Origin: Thermofontimicrobium_A sp034505795
Lineage (GTDB): Bacteria > Zhuqueibacterota > Zhuqueibacteria > Thermofontimicrobiales > Thermofontimicrobiaceae
Assembly: GCA_034505795.1 (NCBI GenBank)
Contig: JAPDQM010000002.1
Coordinates: forward strand, 27,128-91,127
Direction: 5' to 3'
DNA: 64,000 bases
The notes under the pieces were generated by a model. It did no database searches. It had not been told where the DNA came from and saw only the letters and a list, made by a program, of their open reading frames with translations. Below, piece by piece: positions 45,426-54,521 of this stretch. Both the position numbers and the translations under genes were made by a program. How positions within the stretch are numbered: position 1 is the stretch's first letter; the number at the start of each line of letters is the position of its first letter.

Positions 45426-46427
45426 ATGCGACCAGTTCGGTTGGGCATTATCGGTTGTGGCATTGCGGCCAGAGAATTGCACTGGCCGGCGTTGAAAACG
45501 CTTCACCATCAATTCGAGATCACCGTGGTTTGCAATCACACGGAAGCCAAGGCGAAAGAATTTGCAGCCATGGTCGGCGGGGTGCCGTACGTGCTGGATT
45601 ATCAGGAATTGCTCCAGCGCCCCGACGTGGAAGCCGTAGATATCGTGTTGCCAATTCATTTGAATTATGCTGTGACCAAAGCGGCTCTGGAGGCTGGTAA
45701 GCATGTGATCGCAGAAAAACCACTGGCTGCTAATCTCATCGAAGCAAATGAGATGTTAACATTGGAACGGCGCTTTGCACAGGTAAAAATGATTGCTGAA
45801 AACTTCCGCTACCGCACCACGTTTCATCGCGTAAGAGAGCTGCTAACAGCGGGCGAAATCGGCATACCCTACGCCGTGTTTTGGAATGTGTTTTATTGGG
45901 TTGATCGGCACAATAAATACGCTCAGACCCAATGGCGCATTCATCACCAATATCCTGGCGGCTTCATCACCGATGGCGGCGTTCACAATATCGCCGCATT
46001 GCGACTCTGGTTCGGCAACATCATATCCGGCTTGGCGTTCACCAAAAGCATCCATCCTGAAATCGGAAAATTGGATGCGATGAGTTTTCAATTTTTAACT
46101 GAAAATGGAGTTAGTGGCGTCTTCAATGTTTTCTTCAGCGCCAATGGCTATGCCGAAAATCGGATTATTATTCTGGGTAGCGAGGGCAGCCTGGTGGTCG
46201 AGGGAAATTCGATCACATCAAAAAGAAACGGTGCGGCCGATCGACTTGAAATCATCGAAGACGATGGCGGCTATCGAGGTCAATTTGAAGATTTCTATCG
46301 AGCAATTCGTCATGGCACAAGCGTGACCAGTTCCGTTACAGAAGCCTATCAGGATCTCATCACAATTTTTAACGCACTGGAATCTGGCGAGACTGGCCGA
46401 CCATTTGAAGTGCAGAAGATGACCTGA
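45426..46427 (+). CDS. Gfo/Idh/MocA-family oxidoreductase
   Basis: The 333-residue protein has the N-terminal Rossmann NAD(P) site LGIIGCGIAARELHW and the family catalytic EKPLAANL (Lys of the EKP motif). The C-terminal beta-sheet domain has GGFITDGGVHNIAALRLW, with the conserved Asp and His. Substrates in the family are sugars or cyclitols; the specific one is unclear. The start is ATG 45426 with AAGGAGA 8 nt upstream; the frame is open back to 45378. It converges on the NtrC-type gene with 2 bp between stops. Confidence 0.88.
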   Translation: MRPVRLGIIGCGIAARELHWPALKTLHHQFEITVVCNHTEAKAKEFAAMVGGVPYVLDYQELLQRPDVEAVDIVLPIHLNYAVTKAALEAGKHVIAEKPLAANLIEANEMLTLERRFAQVKMIAENFRYRTTFHRVRELLTAGEIGIPYAVFWNVFYWVDRHNKYAQTQWRIHHQYPGGFITDGGVHNIAALRLWFGNIISGLAFTKSIHPEIGKLDAMSFQFLTENGVSGVFNVFFSANGYAENRIIILGSEGSLVVEGNSITSKRNGAADRLEIIEDDGGYRGQFEDFYRAIRHGTSVTSSVTEAYQDLITIFNALESGETGRPFEVQKMT

Positions 46428-46429
46428 TG

Positions 46430-47782
46430 CTATTTCCGGTTCAATCGCTCGACCATGGAATACAGTTTGCGTCGGGTAATCCCTAACAATTTGGCGGCTC
46501 TGCTCTTATTGCCGCCAGCCTTTTGCAGCGCCCGTTGAATCAATGCCTTTTCTACCTCATCGATGGAAAGCCCCTGATCTGGAATTTTCAAATCCAGCGC
46601 CGAACCGTTGATGGCATTTGGTTCGCCTCGAAATTGCGGGGGTAGCAGCTCCACCGAAATCGGATCATCGCCGGCTAAAATGATCAACCGTTCGATGATA
46701 TTTTCTAGTTCTCTAATATTGCCCGGCCAATGATAGTTCATTAGCGCCCGCATCGCTGCCGGTTGAATTTTGTCCATGGTTTGCTGATTCTTTTTCAAAA
46801 AATGCAGCACCAGTTCAGGAATATCATCCTTGCGCTCGCGCAGCGGTGGTAAATAGATTGGAAAAACATTCAGACGGTAGTACAAATCCTCTCGAAAGGC
46901 CCCCTGGGCCATCAATTCCTCCAGATTCTTATTGGTTGCGGCAATGGTACGCGCATCCACGGTGATGGTTTTTTCGCCGCCCAGCCGCATGATCTCCCGG
47001 GATTGTAGTACTCGTAATAGCTTCACCTGCGTGGCAGGAGAAACATCACCGATTTCATCGAGAAAAATAGTTCCTCCCCCAGCCAATTCAAACCGGCCCA
47101 GCTTTTGTTTTTCAGCTCCCGTAAAGGCGCCCTTTTCGTGCCCAAACAACTCGCTTTCCAGCAAGGTTTCTGGCAATGCCGCACAATTCACCGCTATGAA
47201 TGGCCCGTTGGCGCGTGGGCTTTGTTGATGGATGGCCTGGGCAATGAGTTCTTTGCCGGTACCGCTCTCTCCGCGAATGAGAACCGTGGCTTCGCGTGGA
47301 GCAACCTTTTCGACCATTTGATAGACTTTGATCATCGCTTCGCTTTGACCAATGATATTATCGAGCGAATATTTGTCGCGCAGCTTGCGTTTGAGATCTA
47401 CATTCTCCCGGGCCAGACGCTTTTGCTCAAGGATTTGTTTAACCTTAAGCTTCATCTCATCCATTTCAAACGGTTTGATCAGATAGTCGTAAGCGCCTTT
47501 GCGCATCGCCTCGACTGCGGTTTGCGCAGTGGCGTAAGCGGTCATTAAGATCACTTCTGTGGCCGGGGCGCGTTTTTTTACCGCTTCCAGCACCGCAATC
47601 CCATCTTTGCCCGGCATTTTCAGATCGGTAATGACCACATCAAATTCCGCCTTGAGAAATTTCTGAAGACCCAGTTCACCATCATAGGCGACCTCTACGT
47701 GATGATGATCCATTTCCAACGCTGCTTTGAGCACGCTACACATGCGTCGTTCGTTATCGATGACTAGAATATGGCCACTCAT
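46430..47782 (-). CDS. NtrC-family sigma-54-dependent response regulator
   Basis: The 450-residue protein has a receiver domain (phospho-acceptor in DVVITDLKMPGKDG, and LIKPFEMDE), a AAA+ sigma-54 activation domain (Walker A GESGTGKE, GAFTGA sigma-54 contact loop, FLDEIGDVSP), and a Fis-type helix-turn-helix (GGNKSRAAKLLGITRRKLY). It would activate sigma-54 promoters when phosphorylated by the upstream kinase. Its ATG directly follows the kinase stop (TAA-ATG), with GGGAGAGG inside the end of the kinase gene. Confidence 0.95.
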   Translation of the reverse strand: MSGHILVIDNERRMCSVLKAALEMDHHHVEVAYDGELGLQKFLKAEFDVVITDLKMPGKDGIAVLEAVKKRAPATEVILMTAYATAQTAVEAMRKGAYDYLIKPFEMDEMKLKVKQILEQKRLARENVDLKRKLRDKYSLDNIIGQSEAMIKVYQMVEKVAPREATVLIRGESGTGKELIAQAIHQQSPRANGPFIAVNCAALPETLLESELFGHEKGAFTGAEKQKLGRFELAGGGTIFLDEIGDVSPATQVKLLRVLQSREIMRLGGEKTITVDARTIAATNKNLEELMAQGAFREDLYYRLNVFPIYLPPLRERKDDIPELVLHFLKKNQQTMDKIQPAAMRALMNYHWPGNIRELENIIERLIILAGDDPISVELLPPQFRGEPNAINGSALDLKIPDQGLSIDEVEKALIQRALQKAGGNKSRAAKLLGITRRKLYSMVERLNRK

Positions 47783-49147
47783 TTAGACCTCTCCCTGCAG
47801 GGGTAAATATAATCGAAATGTGGTCCCTTCGCCCGGAAGGGATGCCACCTCGATGCGTCCACCATGTTTCTCGATGATCTGCTTACTGATAGTTAAACCC
47901 AGGCCACTGCCCGATGATTTGGTTGAGTAGAAAGGCTCGAATATTTTTTCGATATCACCTTCAATGCCTCTACCAGTGTCGGAAATTTGGATTTGGGCAT
48001 ATTCTTTATTTTTGACAGCAACGCGCTGCAATCGAATATCGATTCGTCCCTCCTCGGCGATGGCCTGAATTGCATTGATCAGCATATTAAATAGCACCTG
48101 TTGCATAGCGTCCTCGTCGATGCGATCGCATACCAATTGTTCAGCCGCCGTAATGTGAATCGCAATTTGCTGCTCGCACTGCTCTCGTACGATGGCTTTG
48201 ACTGCACGTTGAATGATTTCATTCACATTGGCAGTTTTCAAATTCAGCTTCGGTTCGCGCGCGAAGGATAGAAAATTGTTGACCAGATGATTCAAACGTC
48301 GCACTTCTTCGGAAATATAATCGAACAGTTCATCTGGCTGTTCCCGATCAGCATACTTTTCTTTCAGCACGTCCGCCGTGCTTTTGATAATGCCCAATGG
48401 ATTCCGAATTTCATGGGCCACGGACGCCGCCATTTGCCCCATTGCCGCCAATTTTTCGGAGCGACGTAGCGATTCCTGAGTGCGAATGAGCAACGTAATC
48501 ATCCAGGAAATGAAAAATGAAAAAACGATCATCAAACCAAAGCTTACCAGGCTGCCGATGATGAGGCCGCGCTTGAACAGCCCCAAAATCTCGAAAAAAT
48601 CCGCATTCGCCTCCAGCACGAGCAATGCGACCACCTCGAGTGAAATATCCCGTATGGGAGTATATACATTCTTGAACCGATTGCCCTGAACTATATGGCT
48701 GGGCGCCACACTGATTTCGCCCTGCCACGCTCGAGCAATTGCTGCGCTATCCACTATTAAATAGGTTCGCCGGCTCTCTAGCGGCAGTTCTCGTTGACCA
48801 TCGACCAGGACGCGGTATCCCTGGTCGATAATGAACGCGCCTTCCAATTGTTCTTTTAAAATAAGGTCGCTCAGCACCGGCTTGAAAAGCTGCGGATTCA
48901 AATCCATTTCATTATTAGACAGCAGGCTTTCGATATATTGCGAGCGGAGGATTCGATCGGTCAATCGAGCCATCGACATCAGTCGCTTTTCAAGCTCTTT
49001 TTCCAGATAGTTATCCATCTGCCGCAAAAAGAGCCAACTCCCGAGGTTGAAAGCCAGCAGCAGCAGAATCGTGCTCAGCACCAGCAGCCGTACCGAGGCC
49101 TTTCGTTTTTTTAACAATCGTTCTTCGGCCGTCATGCTTGTTGTCAC
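47783..49147 (-). CDS. Membrane sensor histidine kinase
   Basis: The 454-residue protein has two membrane segments (about residues 20-42 and 195-220) around an extracytoplasmic domain of about 150 residues. After a short linker come HisKA (VAHEIRNPLG) and HATPase (FNMLINAIQAI, ISDTGRGIEGD, GSGLGLTI). It is the likely partner of the adjacent NtrC-type regulator. It starts with GTG 49147, preceded by GGAG about 10 nt away; ATG 49135 is also possible. The gene follows NYN by 5 bp. Confidence 0.93.
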   Translation of the reverse strand: MTTSMTAEERLLKKRKASVRLLVLSTILLLLAFNLGSWLFLRQMDNYLEKELEKRLMSMARLTDRILRSQYIESLLSNNEMDLNPQLFKPVLSDLILKEQLEGAFIIDQGYRVLVDGQRELPLESRRTYLIVDSAAIARAWQGEISVAPSHIVQGNRFKNVYTPIRDISLEVVALLVLEANADFFEILGLFKRGLIIGSLVSFGLMIVFSFFISWMITLLIRTQESLRRSEKLAAMGQMAASVAHEIRNPLGIIKSTADVLKEKYADREQPDELFDYISEEVRRLNHLVNNFLSFAREPKLNLKTANVNEIIQRAVKAIVREQCEQQIAIHITAAEQLVCDRIDEDAMQQVLFNMLINAIQAIAEEGRIDIRLQRVAVKNKEYAQIQISDTGRGIEGDIEKIFEPFYSTKSSGSGLGLTISKQIIEKHGGRIEVASLPGEGTTFRLYLPLQGEV

Positions 49148-49152
49148 CGATC

Positions 49153-49638
49153 CTATTCTCCAAACAATTTAAGCCATTCAGTCATATCCGCCTCAGAAAC
49201 TTCCGCCTCATATTTTTGATCCATTTCCGTCTGATTGGCTGGCGGGTGGCTGCCGCGTTCATAAAATTCCATTGGAGATATACTGCCTACCCCCTGCTGT
49301 CGCGCAAATTGCACCAATTCCTGATCCGAAGACACCAGAATCAGCGACCGCTTATTGGGATTTCTTTGTATCAGCCGTTTGATTAACGGATCGGCTTTTT
49401 CGGGCGGTTGCGAAAAAAGGATGCTTAGCCCTTTCACGGTCAGTTCCGGACTGTTGCTGTACGCCACCTGATCGCCATCGAATACGATAATCATCTGCAA
49501 CCGTTTGCCGGCTTGATAGCTGCGCACAAAATGAATCAGTGCGTTGCGCCCCTGTTCCAGGCTCTGTTCCAGTGCGGTTAAAAATTGAGGCACCTGGTAG
49601 ATCACATTATAGCCATCCAGTAGATATTGTGGAGTCAT
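49153..49638 (-). CDS. YacP-like NYN-domain endoribonuclease
   Basis: The 161-residue protein has the NYN (PIN-like) fold: DGYNVIYQ with the first Asp/Asn pair, IIVFDGDQVAYS, and LILVSSDQELVQFARQQG with another Asp. Bacillus YacP/Rae1 is a ribosome-associated endoribonuclease of this family; the specific target here is unknown. The gene follows the CHASE2-cyclase stop by 2 bp and precedes the kinase by 5 bp, so all four genes form one operon. Confidence 0.85.
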   Translation of the reverse strand: MTPQYLLDGYNVIYQVPQFLTALEQSLEQGRNALIHFVRSYQAGKRLQMIIVFDGDQVAYSNSPELTVKGLSILFSQPPEKADPLIKRLIQRNPNKRSLILVSSDQELVQFARQQGVGSISPMEFYERGSHPPANQTEMDQKYEAEVSEADMTEWLKLFGE

Positions 49639-49640
49639 TG

Positions 49641-51818
49641 CTACTTCTCATACAAAACAAAGACATTGTCACTGCGAGCCAGCAGCGGATTTTCAATATA
49701 TCGCTTGCAGCGACGAATGAACTCTTTTGAGGGGCCATCCTGTGAATCGAGTGTTAAGGCTTTTTGAAACATATCGAAGGCATGAATCCAATCCTGTTGT
49801 CGATAAATGGCCAGGCCTTTTAAAAAGCATTCGAGACTGGCAGAGCGAATCGGATTTAGCTCCTGGGTTTTGGGGGCCAATAGTTCATAGATGCGAACCG
49901 GATTGTTTTTGCCCTTCACCCGAATGAAGTCCAGTTCACGACACCAAAATTTATCCTGCACCAGCATAAACGTATCTTCACTGATAATGATGGAGGTGCC
50001 ATAGACCTTGTTCACTCCTTCCAATCGGGAGGCCAGGTTTACGCTATCACCAATGGCTGTATAATCGAATCGGTTGTGGCCGCCGATGTTCCCGGCGATC
50101 ATTGGTCCCGAATTCAAACCAATGCGACATTCAAATTGCGGTTTCCCCTCCCGTTGCCATTTCTCCCGCAGCTTCTCCAGCTCGCGCATCATCTCCAGCG
50201 CCGCATGACAGGCATTGACCGCATGACCATCTTGCTCTACCGGTATGCCAAAGATAGCCATGATCGCATCGCCAGCGTACTTATCGAGATAGCCCTGGTA
50301 TTTAAAAACAATCTCGGTCATGACCGAGAGATATTCATTCAGCACCGCCACCAGTTCTTCGGGGGACAGGCTCTCGGATACGGTGGTAAAATCTTTGATA
50401 TCAGAAAAGAACGCCGTGGCCACTTTCCGTTCACCCCCCAGTTTGAGCATGCCAGGATTTTTCAGCAGTTCATCCACCACGCTGGCCGAAATATAATGCT
50501 GAAACATACTGCGGATTTTGCGCTTATCCCGGCTCTCATCAACATAACGATAGCTAAGCACGGCCGTGTACGTGATCACGATTCCAATGAGCGGCCGAAT
50601 ATTCTCGATCCAGATACGATGATTAACGAACAAGACAAAACTGATGCTCAAATAGCCGATGAGGATCGCCAGTATCATTGGAATATTAAAGCGAAATCTA
50701 AAAAATGGCGCCATCGCTCCAGTGAGGAGACACAGTAAGCATAAAATGACTGCGCTTCCCAGCGCCGAATTTTGATGAATAAAGCTCTGCGTCAAAATAT
50801 CACACAGGATATTGGCATGGATTTCGACACCTGGAAATGCGTTCTGGAATGGAACCGATCGCATATCGTATAGTCCCGGTGCCGACGAACCAATCAACAC
50901 GATTTTACCTTCAAAGAACTCTGCTGGCACCCGTCTCGCCCACACATCATAAAACGAAATATAACGGAAGGTCTGATAGCCGCCCATATAATTGATCAGC
51001 ATCTGGCCCTGTCGATCAATGGGAATGGTCACCTTTTCTGGGCCCTGGTCCGTGGTAACCTGCAGGCGAATGAATTTTCCCGGCTGAATTTCGATGTCAC
51101 TATTCTGAACGTCATAGAGAAACAGCACCATGGCCATGGCCAGCGAGGGATACAGCTCACCAGCGAAATTCATGAACAGGGGCATTTTTCGAATAACACT
51201 ATCATCGTCCGGCGTGAAATTGACAAAGCCAATTCTGGCGGCCGCTAAATACAACGCGAAAAGTTTGCCATCGAACCGATCGGCGGCTGGAAATTGCTTC
51301 ATGATATTTTCAGCGAACAGATACGAAAATTCTGCCGTATCCAGGGCTGCCGGCGCTGCTTCCATTTTGTAAAGAAACGCGTCCGGCTCGGCCGCAGAAA
51401 ATGAAATGGCATGGCAGACATTGCCCGCGTGCCGACTGGCACTTACCAGCAATTCATCGGCACGTCGATCGATGTCTGGCTCATTGAATAAAATATCAAA
51501 ACCCACCACCAGTGCCTTCGACGTCGTCAGGAAGTCCAGCACCTCAGTGTAATAATCACGCGGCCATTGATGATAACGGCCAAATTGATTCAGGCTGCGA
51601 TTGTCAATGTCGATGATTACGATATCATCAATGCTCTGGCCGCCACGCGACTGTTCCAATTTCTTGATCTTTAGGGCATATCTCAAATCGAGACTTTTGG
51701 CCTCGAAATTATCAATCGTACCGGGCAAAATGATTTCGCTGACCAACAAAACCATGATTGCCACAGCCAGACCCAACCCACTGCCGATGATCAATCGGCG
51801 ATGCCTGTTGTCACGCAT
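49641..51818 (-). CDS. CHASE2-domain adenylate cyclase
   Basis: The 725-residue protein has an N-terminal helix (residues about 10-30), a CHASE2 extracytoplasmic sensor (DIVIIDIDNRSLNQFGRYHQWPR, VVGFDILFNEPD, GSSAPGLYDMRSVPF), and three membrane helices. The class III cyclase domain begins near residue 460. Cyclase residues are intact: the metal Asp in FFSDIKDFT, Lys and Asp in DKYAGDAIM, and the Asp, Asn and Arg in DYTAIGDSVNLASR. This points to cAMP synthesis. A short TPR-like tail follows. It leads the operon. Confidence 0.93.
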   Translation of the reverse strand: MRDNRHRRLIIGSGLGLAVAIMVLLVSEIILPGTIDNFEAKSLDLRYALKIKKLEQSRGGQSIDDIVIIDIDNRSLNQFGRYHQWPRDYYTEVLDFLTTSKALVVGFDILFNEPDIDRRADELLVSASRHAGNVCHAISFSAAEPDAFLYKMEAAPAALDTAEFSYLFAENIMKQFPAADRFDGKLFALYLAAARIGFVNFTPDDDSVIRKMPLFMNFAGELYPSLAMAMVLFLYDVQNSDIEIQPGKFIRLQVTTDQGPEKVTIPIDRQGQMLINYMGGYQTFRYISFYDVWARRVPAEFFEGKIVLIGSSAPGLYDMRSVPFQNAFPGVEIHANILCDILTQSFIHQNSALGSAVILCLLCLLTGAMAPFFRFRFNIPMILAILIGYLSISFVLFVNHRIWIENIRPLIGIVITYTAVLSYRYVDESRDKRKIRSMFQHYISASVVDELLKNPGMLKLGGERKVATAFFSDIKDFTTVSESLSPEELVAVLNEYLSVMTEIVFKYQGYLDKYAGDAIMAIFGIPVEQDGHAVNACHAALEMMRELEKLREKWQREGKPQFECRIGLNSGPMIAGNIGGHNRFDYTAIGDSVNLASRLEGVNKVYGTSIIISEDTFMLVQDKFWCRELDFIRVKGKNNPVRIYELLAPKTQELNPIRSASLECFLKGLAIYRQQDWIHAFDMFQKALTLDSQDGPSKEFIRRCKRYIENPLLARSDNVFVLYEK

Positions 51819-51954
51819 GAAGCAAATCCTTTTTCTGATCCCAACCCCATGACACGATTGTTTGAATTACCGAATATTTCGGGCACTATAAAAAATATCT
51901 TTTCCACACCCACAGGATTCTCGTGCTCAGCAAGCTGCTGTGCCCAAGGAGCGA

Positions 51955-53424
51955 TTAGCGTTTCAATTCCGCGCCATTCCTCAATCGACCTCGGGCCAAC
52001 GAAGCAAAGATGCCTGCCAGGCAAAACACGGCAAAAATAGAAAAGGCGATTTGACAGCTCCGCAAAAAGACACCATACTTGTCCGGCGTAATTTGCACTT
52101 TGCCAATCACAAGCGCAAAGATCAGCATCGCGATGCCCATACTCAGCATCTGGCCTAACAAGCGCATTGTCGCCAGCGTTGCAGAAGCCACGCCATAGAA
52201 TTTCTTTTCCACCGAACTCATGACCGCATTGGTGTTGGGGGAAGAAAAAAACGCAAAACCAAAACCCAGGAGCACCAGATTGCCGATCAAGAAAAGTATC
52301 GCGGTGTTTTCATTTAAAAAAATCAGCATGACCAGCCCCACTACCGTCAGCGCCATGCCAACAGAAGCGACGATGCGCGGCTCGATGCTATCGGATAACC
52401 GGCCAGCCAACGGTGAAAAAATCGCCATGACAATCGGCTGCGCGACCAAAATCAATCCAGCCTCTTGCGGCCGCCGTCCCTTGAGATATTGCAGATACAG
52501 ACTGAGCAAAAAAGCCACTGCAGCCGTGGCACTATAATTGATTAACGCCGCCAGGTTGGAGAAGGTCAACACTTTATTGTGGCGGAAAAGCCGTATATTC
52601 AAAATAGGATCCGCTACCCGCAGTTCCCATCCGATAAAGGCAACAATTCCAACCAGGCCCGACAACACCAGCCAGCCACCGCTGCGCTTTGGCAATAGCG
52701 AGAAACCGTACATCAGGGCCACCAGCATCACACTATAAATTAGCGATCCGATCACATCGAATTTTTCTCCTCTGGCTTCAGCCCACTCTCCTTTCAATTT
52801 CCAACAAACTACGATAACCACCAGAAGCCCCAGGAAAAAATTGATCAGAAAAATGCTGCGCCAGCCGAAATGCTGGGTTAGAAAGCCGCCCAGAAATGGT
52901 CCCAGCGACAAGCCGGAATAAACGGCTGCCACGTTGATCCCCAGTACCTTTCCGCGTTCAGATGGCGGAAAGACAGACGTTAGAATTGCAATCGCCGTTC
53001 CAAAAAGCATCGAACCACCAAGCCCCTGCAGCACGCGAGTAATGAGGAGCTGAGTACTGTCTTGAGATATTGCTGATAACAGCGATGCTAGGGTATAAAT
53101 AGCCATGCCATAGCCAAAAATTTTTTTGCGGCCGTAAATATCTGCAATCTTGCCGAACGGCACCAGAAACATGGCCGCAGCCAATAGATACGAAGTAGCG
53201 ATCCAACTTAGCAACACCGCGTTCATCTGAAATTCGGCCGCGATCGTGGGCAATGCAATATTGATCGACGAAGCCATGAATGGCGTAAAAAAAGAGCTTA
53301 GCGTGGCCACAAACAGGGCGACACTTCTATTGACATTAGTATCGTCAGTGGTGATTACAGTCATCTCAGACATATTTCTGCGTGATTTCCCGTTGCATTT
53401 TTGTTCTATTTCCAGGTCTGTCAT
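51955..53424 (-). CDS. DHA2-family MFS efflux transporter
   Basis: The 489-residue protein has about 14 hydrophobic segments. MFS motifs are visible: the motif A-like FGKIADIYGRKKIF between helices 2 and 3, the TRVLQGLGGSMLFGTA motif, and the motif C-like GLSLGPFLGG. This layout is typical of QacA/EmrB-like proton-driven drug exporters; the substrate is not clear. The start is ATG 53424 or 53373 with no strong ribosome site for either. It stands alone. Confidence 0.88.
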   Translation of the reverse strand: MTDLEIEQKCNGKSRRNMSEMTVITTDDTNVNRSVALFVATLSSFFTPFMASSINIALPTIAAEFQMNAVLLSWIATSYLLAAAMFLVPFGKIADIYGRKKIFGYGMAIYTLASLLSAISQDSTQLLITRVLQGLGGSMLFGTAIAILTSVFPPSERGKVLGINVAAVYSGLSLGPFLGGFLTQHFGWRSIFLINFFLGLLVVIVVCWKLKGEWAEARGEKFDVIGSLIYSVMLVALMYGFSLLPKRSGGWLVLSGLVGIVAFIGWELRVADPILNIRLFRHNKVLTFSNLAALINYSATAAVAFLLSLYLQYLKGRRPQEAGLILVAQPIVMAIFSPLAGRLSDSIEPRIVASVGMALTVVGLVMLIFLNENTAILFLIGNLVLLGFGFAFFSSPNTNAVMSSVEKKFYGVASATLATMRLLGQMLSMGIAMLIFALVIGKVQITPDKYGVFLRSCQIAFSIFAVFCLAGIFASLARGRLRNGAELKR

Positions 53425-53661
53425 TATTCCGACAGGTGCAGCTTATTGGTAAGTGACAACCACGGCATTCGATAACTTGCAGAATTATTTTAGCAGAATA
53501 TATGATTCGATTATGCCATCGCTGAACCAGTCATGGATCATTCTCCTACCATCAATAATTTTGTTGGTAATTTTTCTCTGTTATCAGACTTTCGTCAATG
53601 ACCAACCGGCAATGTGCCGGTCTCGGATATGTCCTTGCTGGATTTTAAGTAAGTTATGTGA

Positions 53662-54459
53662 TTAGCCGATATCATTAAGTTGTCCATAGTACACCAGCCG
53701 AACTTCTCCCTCCAGGGCAATTTGATGAATCGGCTCATCAAAATCTGCCCGCAACAGTCCACCTTTCGCATTCACGTTGATTGGAAGCGCGATTTGTTTT
53801 TGCCGCCGAGCCAGTATAGCGGCTGAAATGGTGCCTGTGCCACAGGCGAGGGTTTCCGCTTCTACCCCTCGCTCGTAAGTTCGCATTCGCAACGTTTGCG
53901 GATCGACTACCTCCACAAAATTTACATTGGTGCCCCAGGGCTGAAACCATTGGTGATGGCGGTACTTTCGGCCCATCGTTTCAACATCGACTTTCTCGAC
54001 ATTGGGGACAAACAAAACATAATGCGGCACGCCAACATTCAGGTAACCCCCCTCTGCAAAATCGCTCTCTTCAACAACCCCCGGATATTCGATGATTTCC
54101 TTTGGAGGCGGCATGAATAGCTTCACCCAATGCTCATGAACGCTCGCTCGATAGGGAACTCCCAGCACATCAAATGTCAAATCGGCAGGAGCCAATTGCT
54201 GCTGAACGGCATAATAAGCGGCAGCTCGAGCACCATTGCCGCACATCTCGCCAATAAAGCCATCGGAATTGTAATAAGTCAATGAGAAATGGAAAGTATC
54301 ACTTCGGCCCAGCAACAAGATGCCATCAGCACCGACCGATATTCGCCGTTGACAGATTTGGCGAAAGAAATCGTGTTCTTCGCCAGTAAATTTTCCATTG
54401 CGATTGTCAATGAGAATGAAGTCGTTGCCGGTGGCCGAGAGCTTGGTAAATTCGATCAT
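53662..54459 (-). CDS. dapF: Diaminopimelate epimerase
   Basis: DapF interconverts LL- and meso-diaminopimelate in lysine and peptidoglycan synthesis. The 265-residue product has both catalytic Cys residues, in MCGNGARAAAYY and ACGTGTISAA, and the family N-terminus FTKLSATGNDFILIDNR. AGGA lies 9 nt before the ATG. It follows lysA by 62 bp on the same strand, so they form a lysA-dapF operon. Confidence 0.95.
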   Translation of the reverse strand: MIEFTKLSATGNDFILIDNRNGKFTGEEHDFFRQICQRRISVGADGILLLGRSDTFHFSLTYYNSDGFIGEMCGNGARAAAYYAVQQQLAPADLTFDVLGVPYRASVHEHWVKLFMPPPKEIIEYPGVVEESDFAEGGYLNVGVPHYVLFVPNVEKVDVETMGRKYRHHQWFQPWGTNVNFVEVVDPQTLRMRTYERGVEAETLACGTGTISAAILARRQKQIALPINVNAKGGLLRADFDEPIHQIALEGEVRLVYYGQLNDIG

Positions 54460-54521
54460 GAGAATTTTTCCTGAAATAAAATGCCCATGGTGTTCATTCA
54501 GCAGGCAACTAAATTAGCCAA

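Noticed and set aside
46430..49147. PrsK/PrsR regulators of the exosortase system
   Set aside because: The kinase here has a periplasmic sensor between two membrane helices and no GAF domain, unlike PrsK, and the operon is 10 kb from the PEP-CTERM gene.
53453..53665. 70-residue plus-strand frame with a hydrophobic stretch
   Set aside because: It starts with GTG lacking a clear ribosome site and its tail overlaps dapF on the other strand; it is likely chance.
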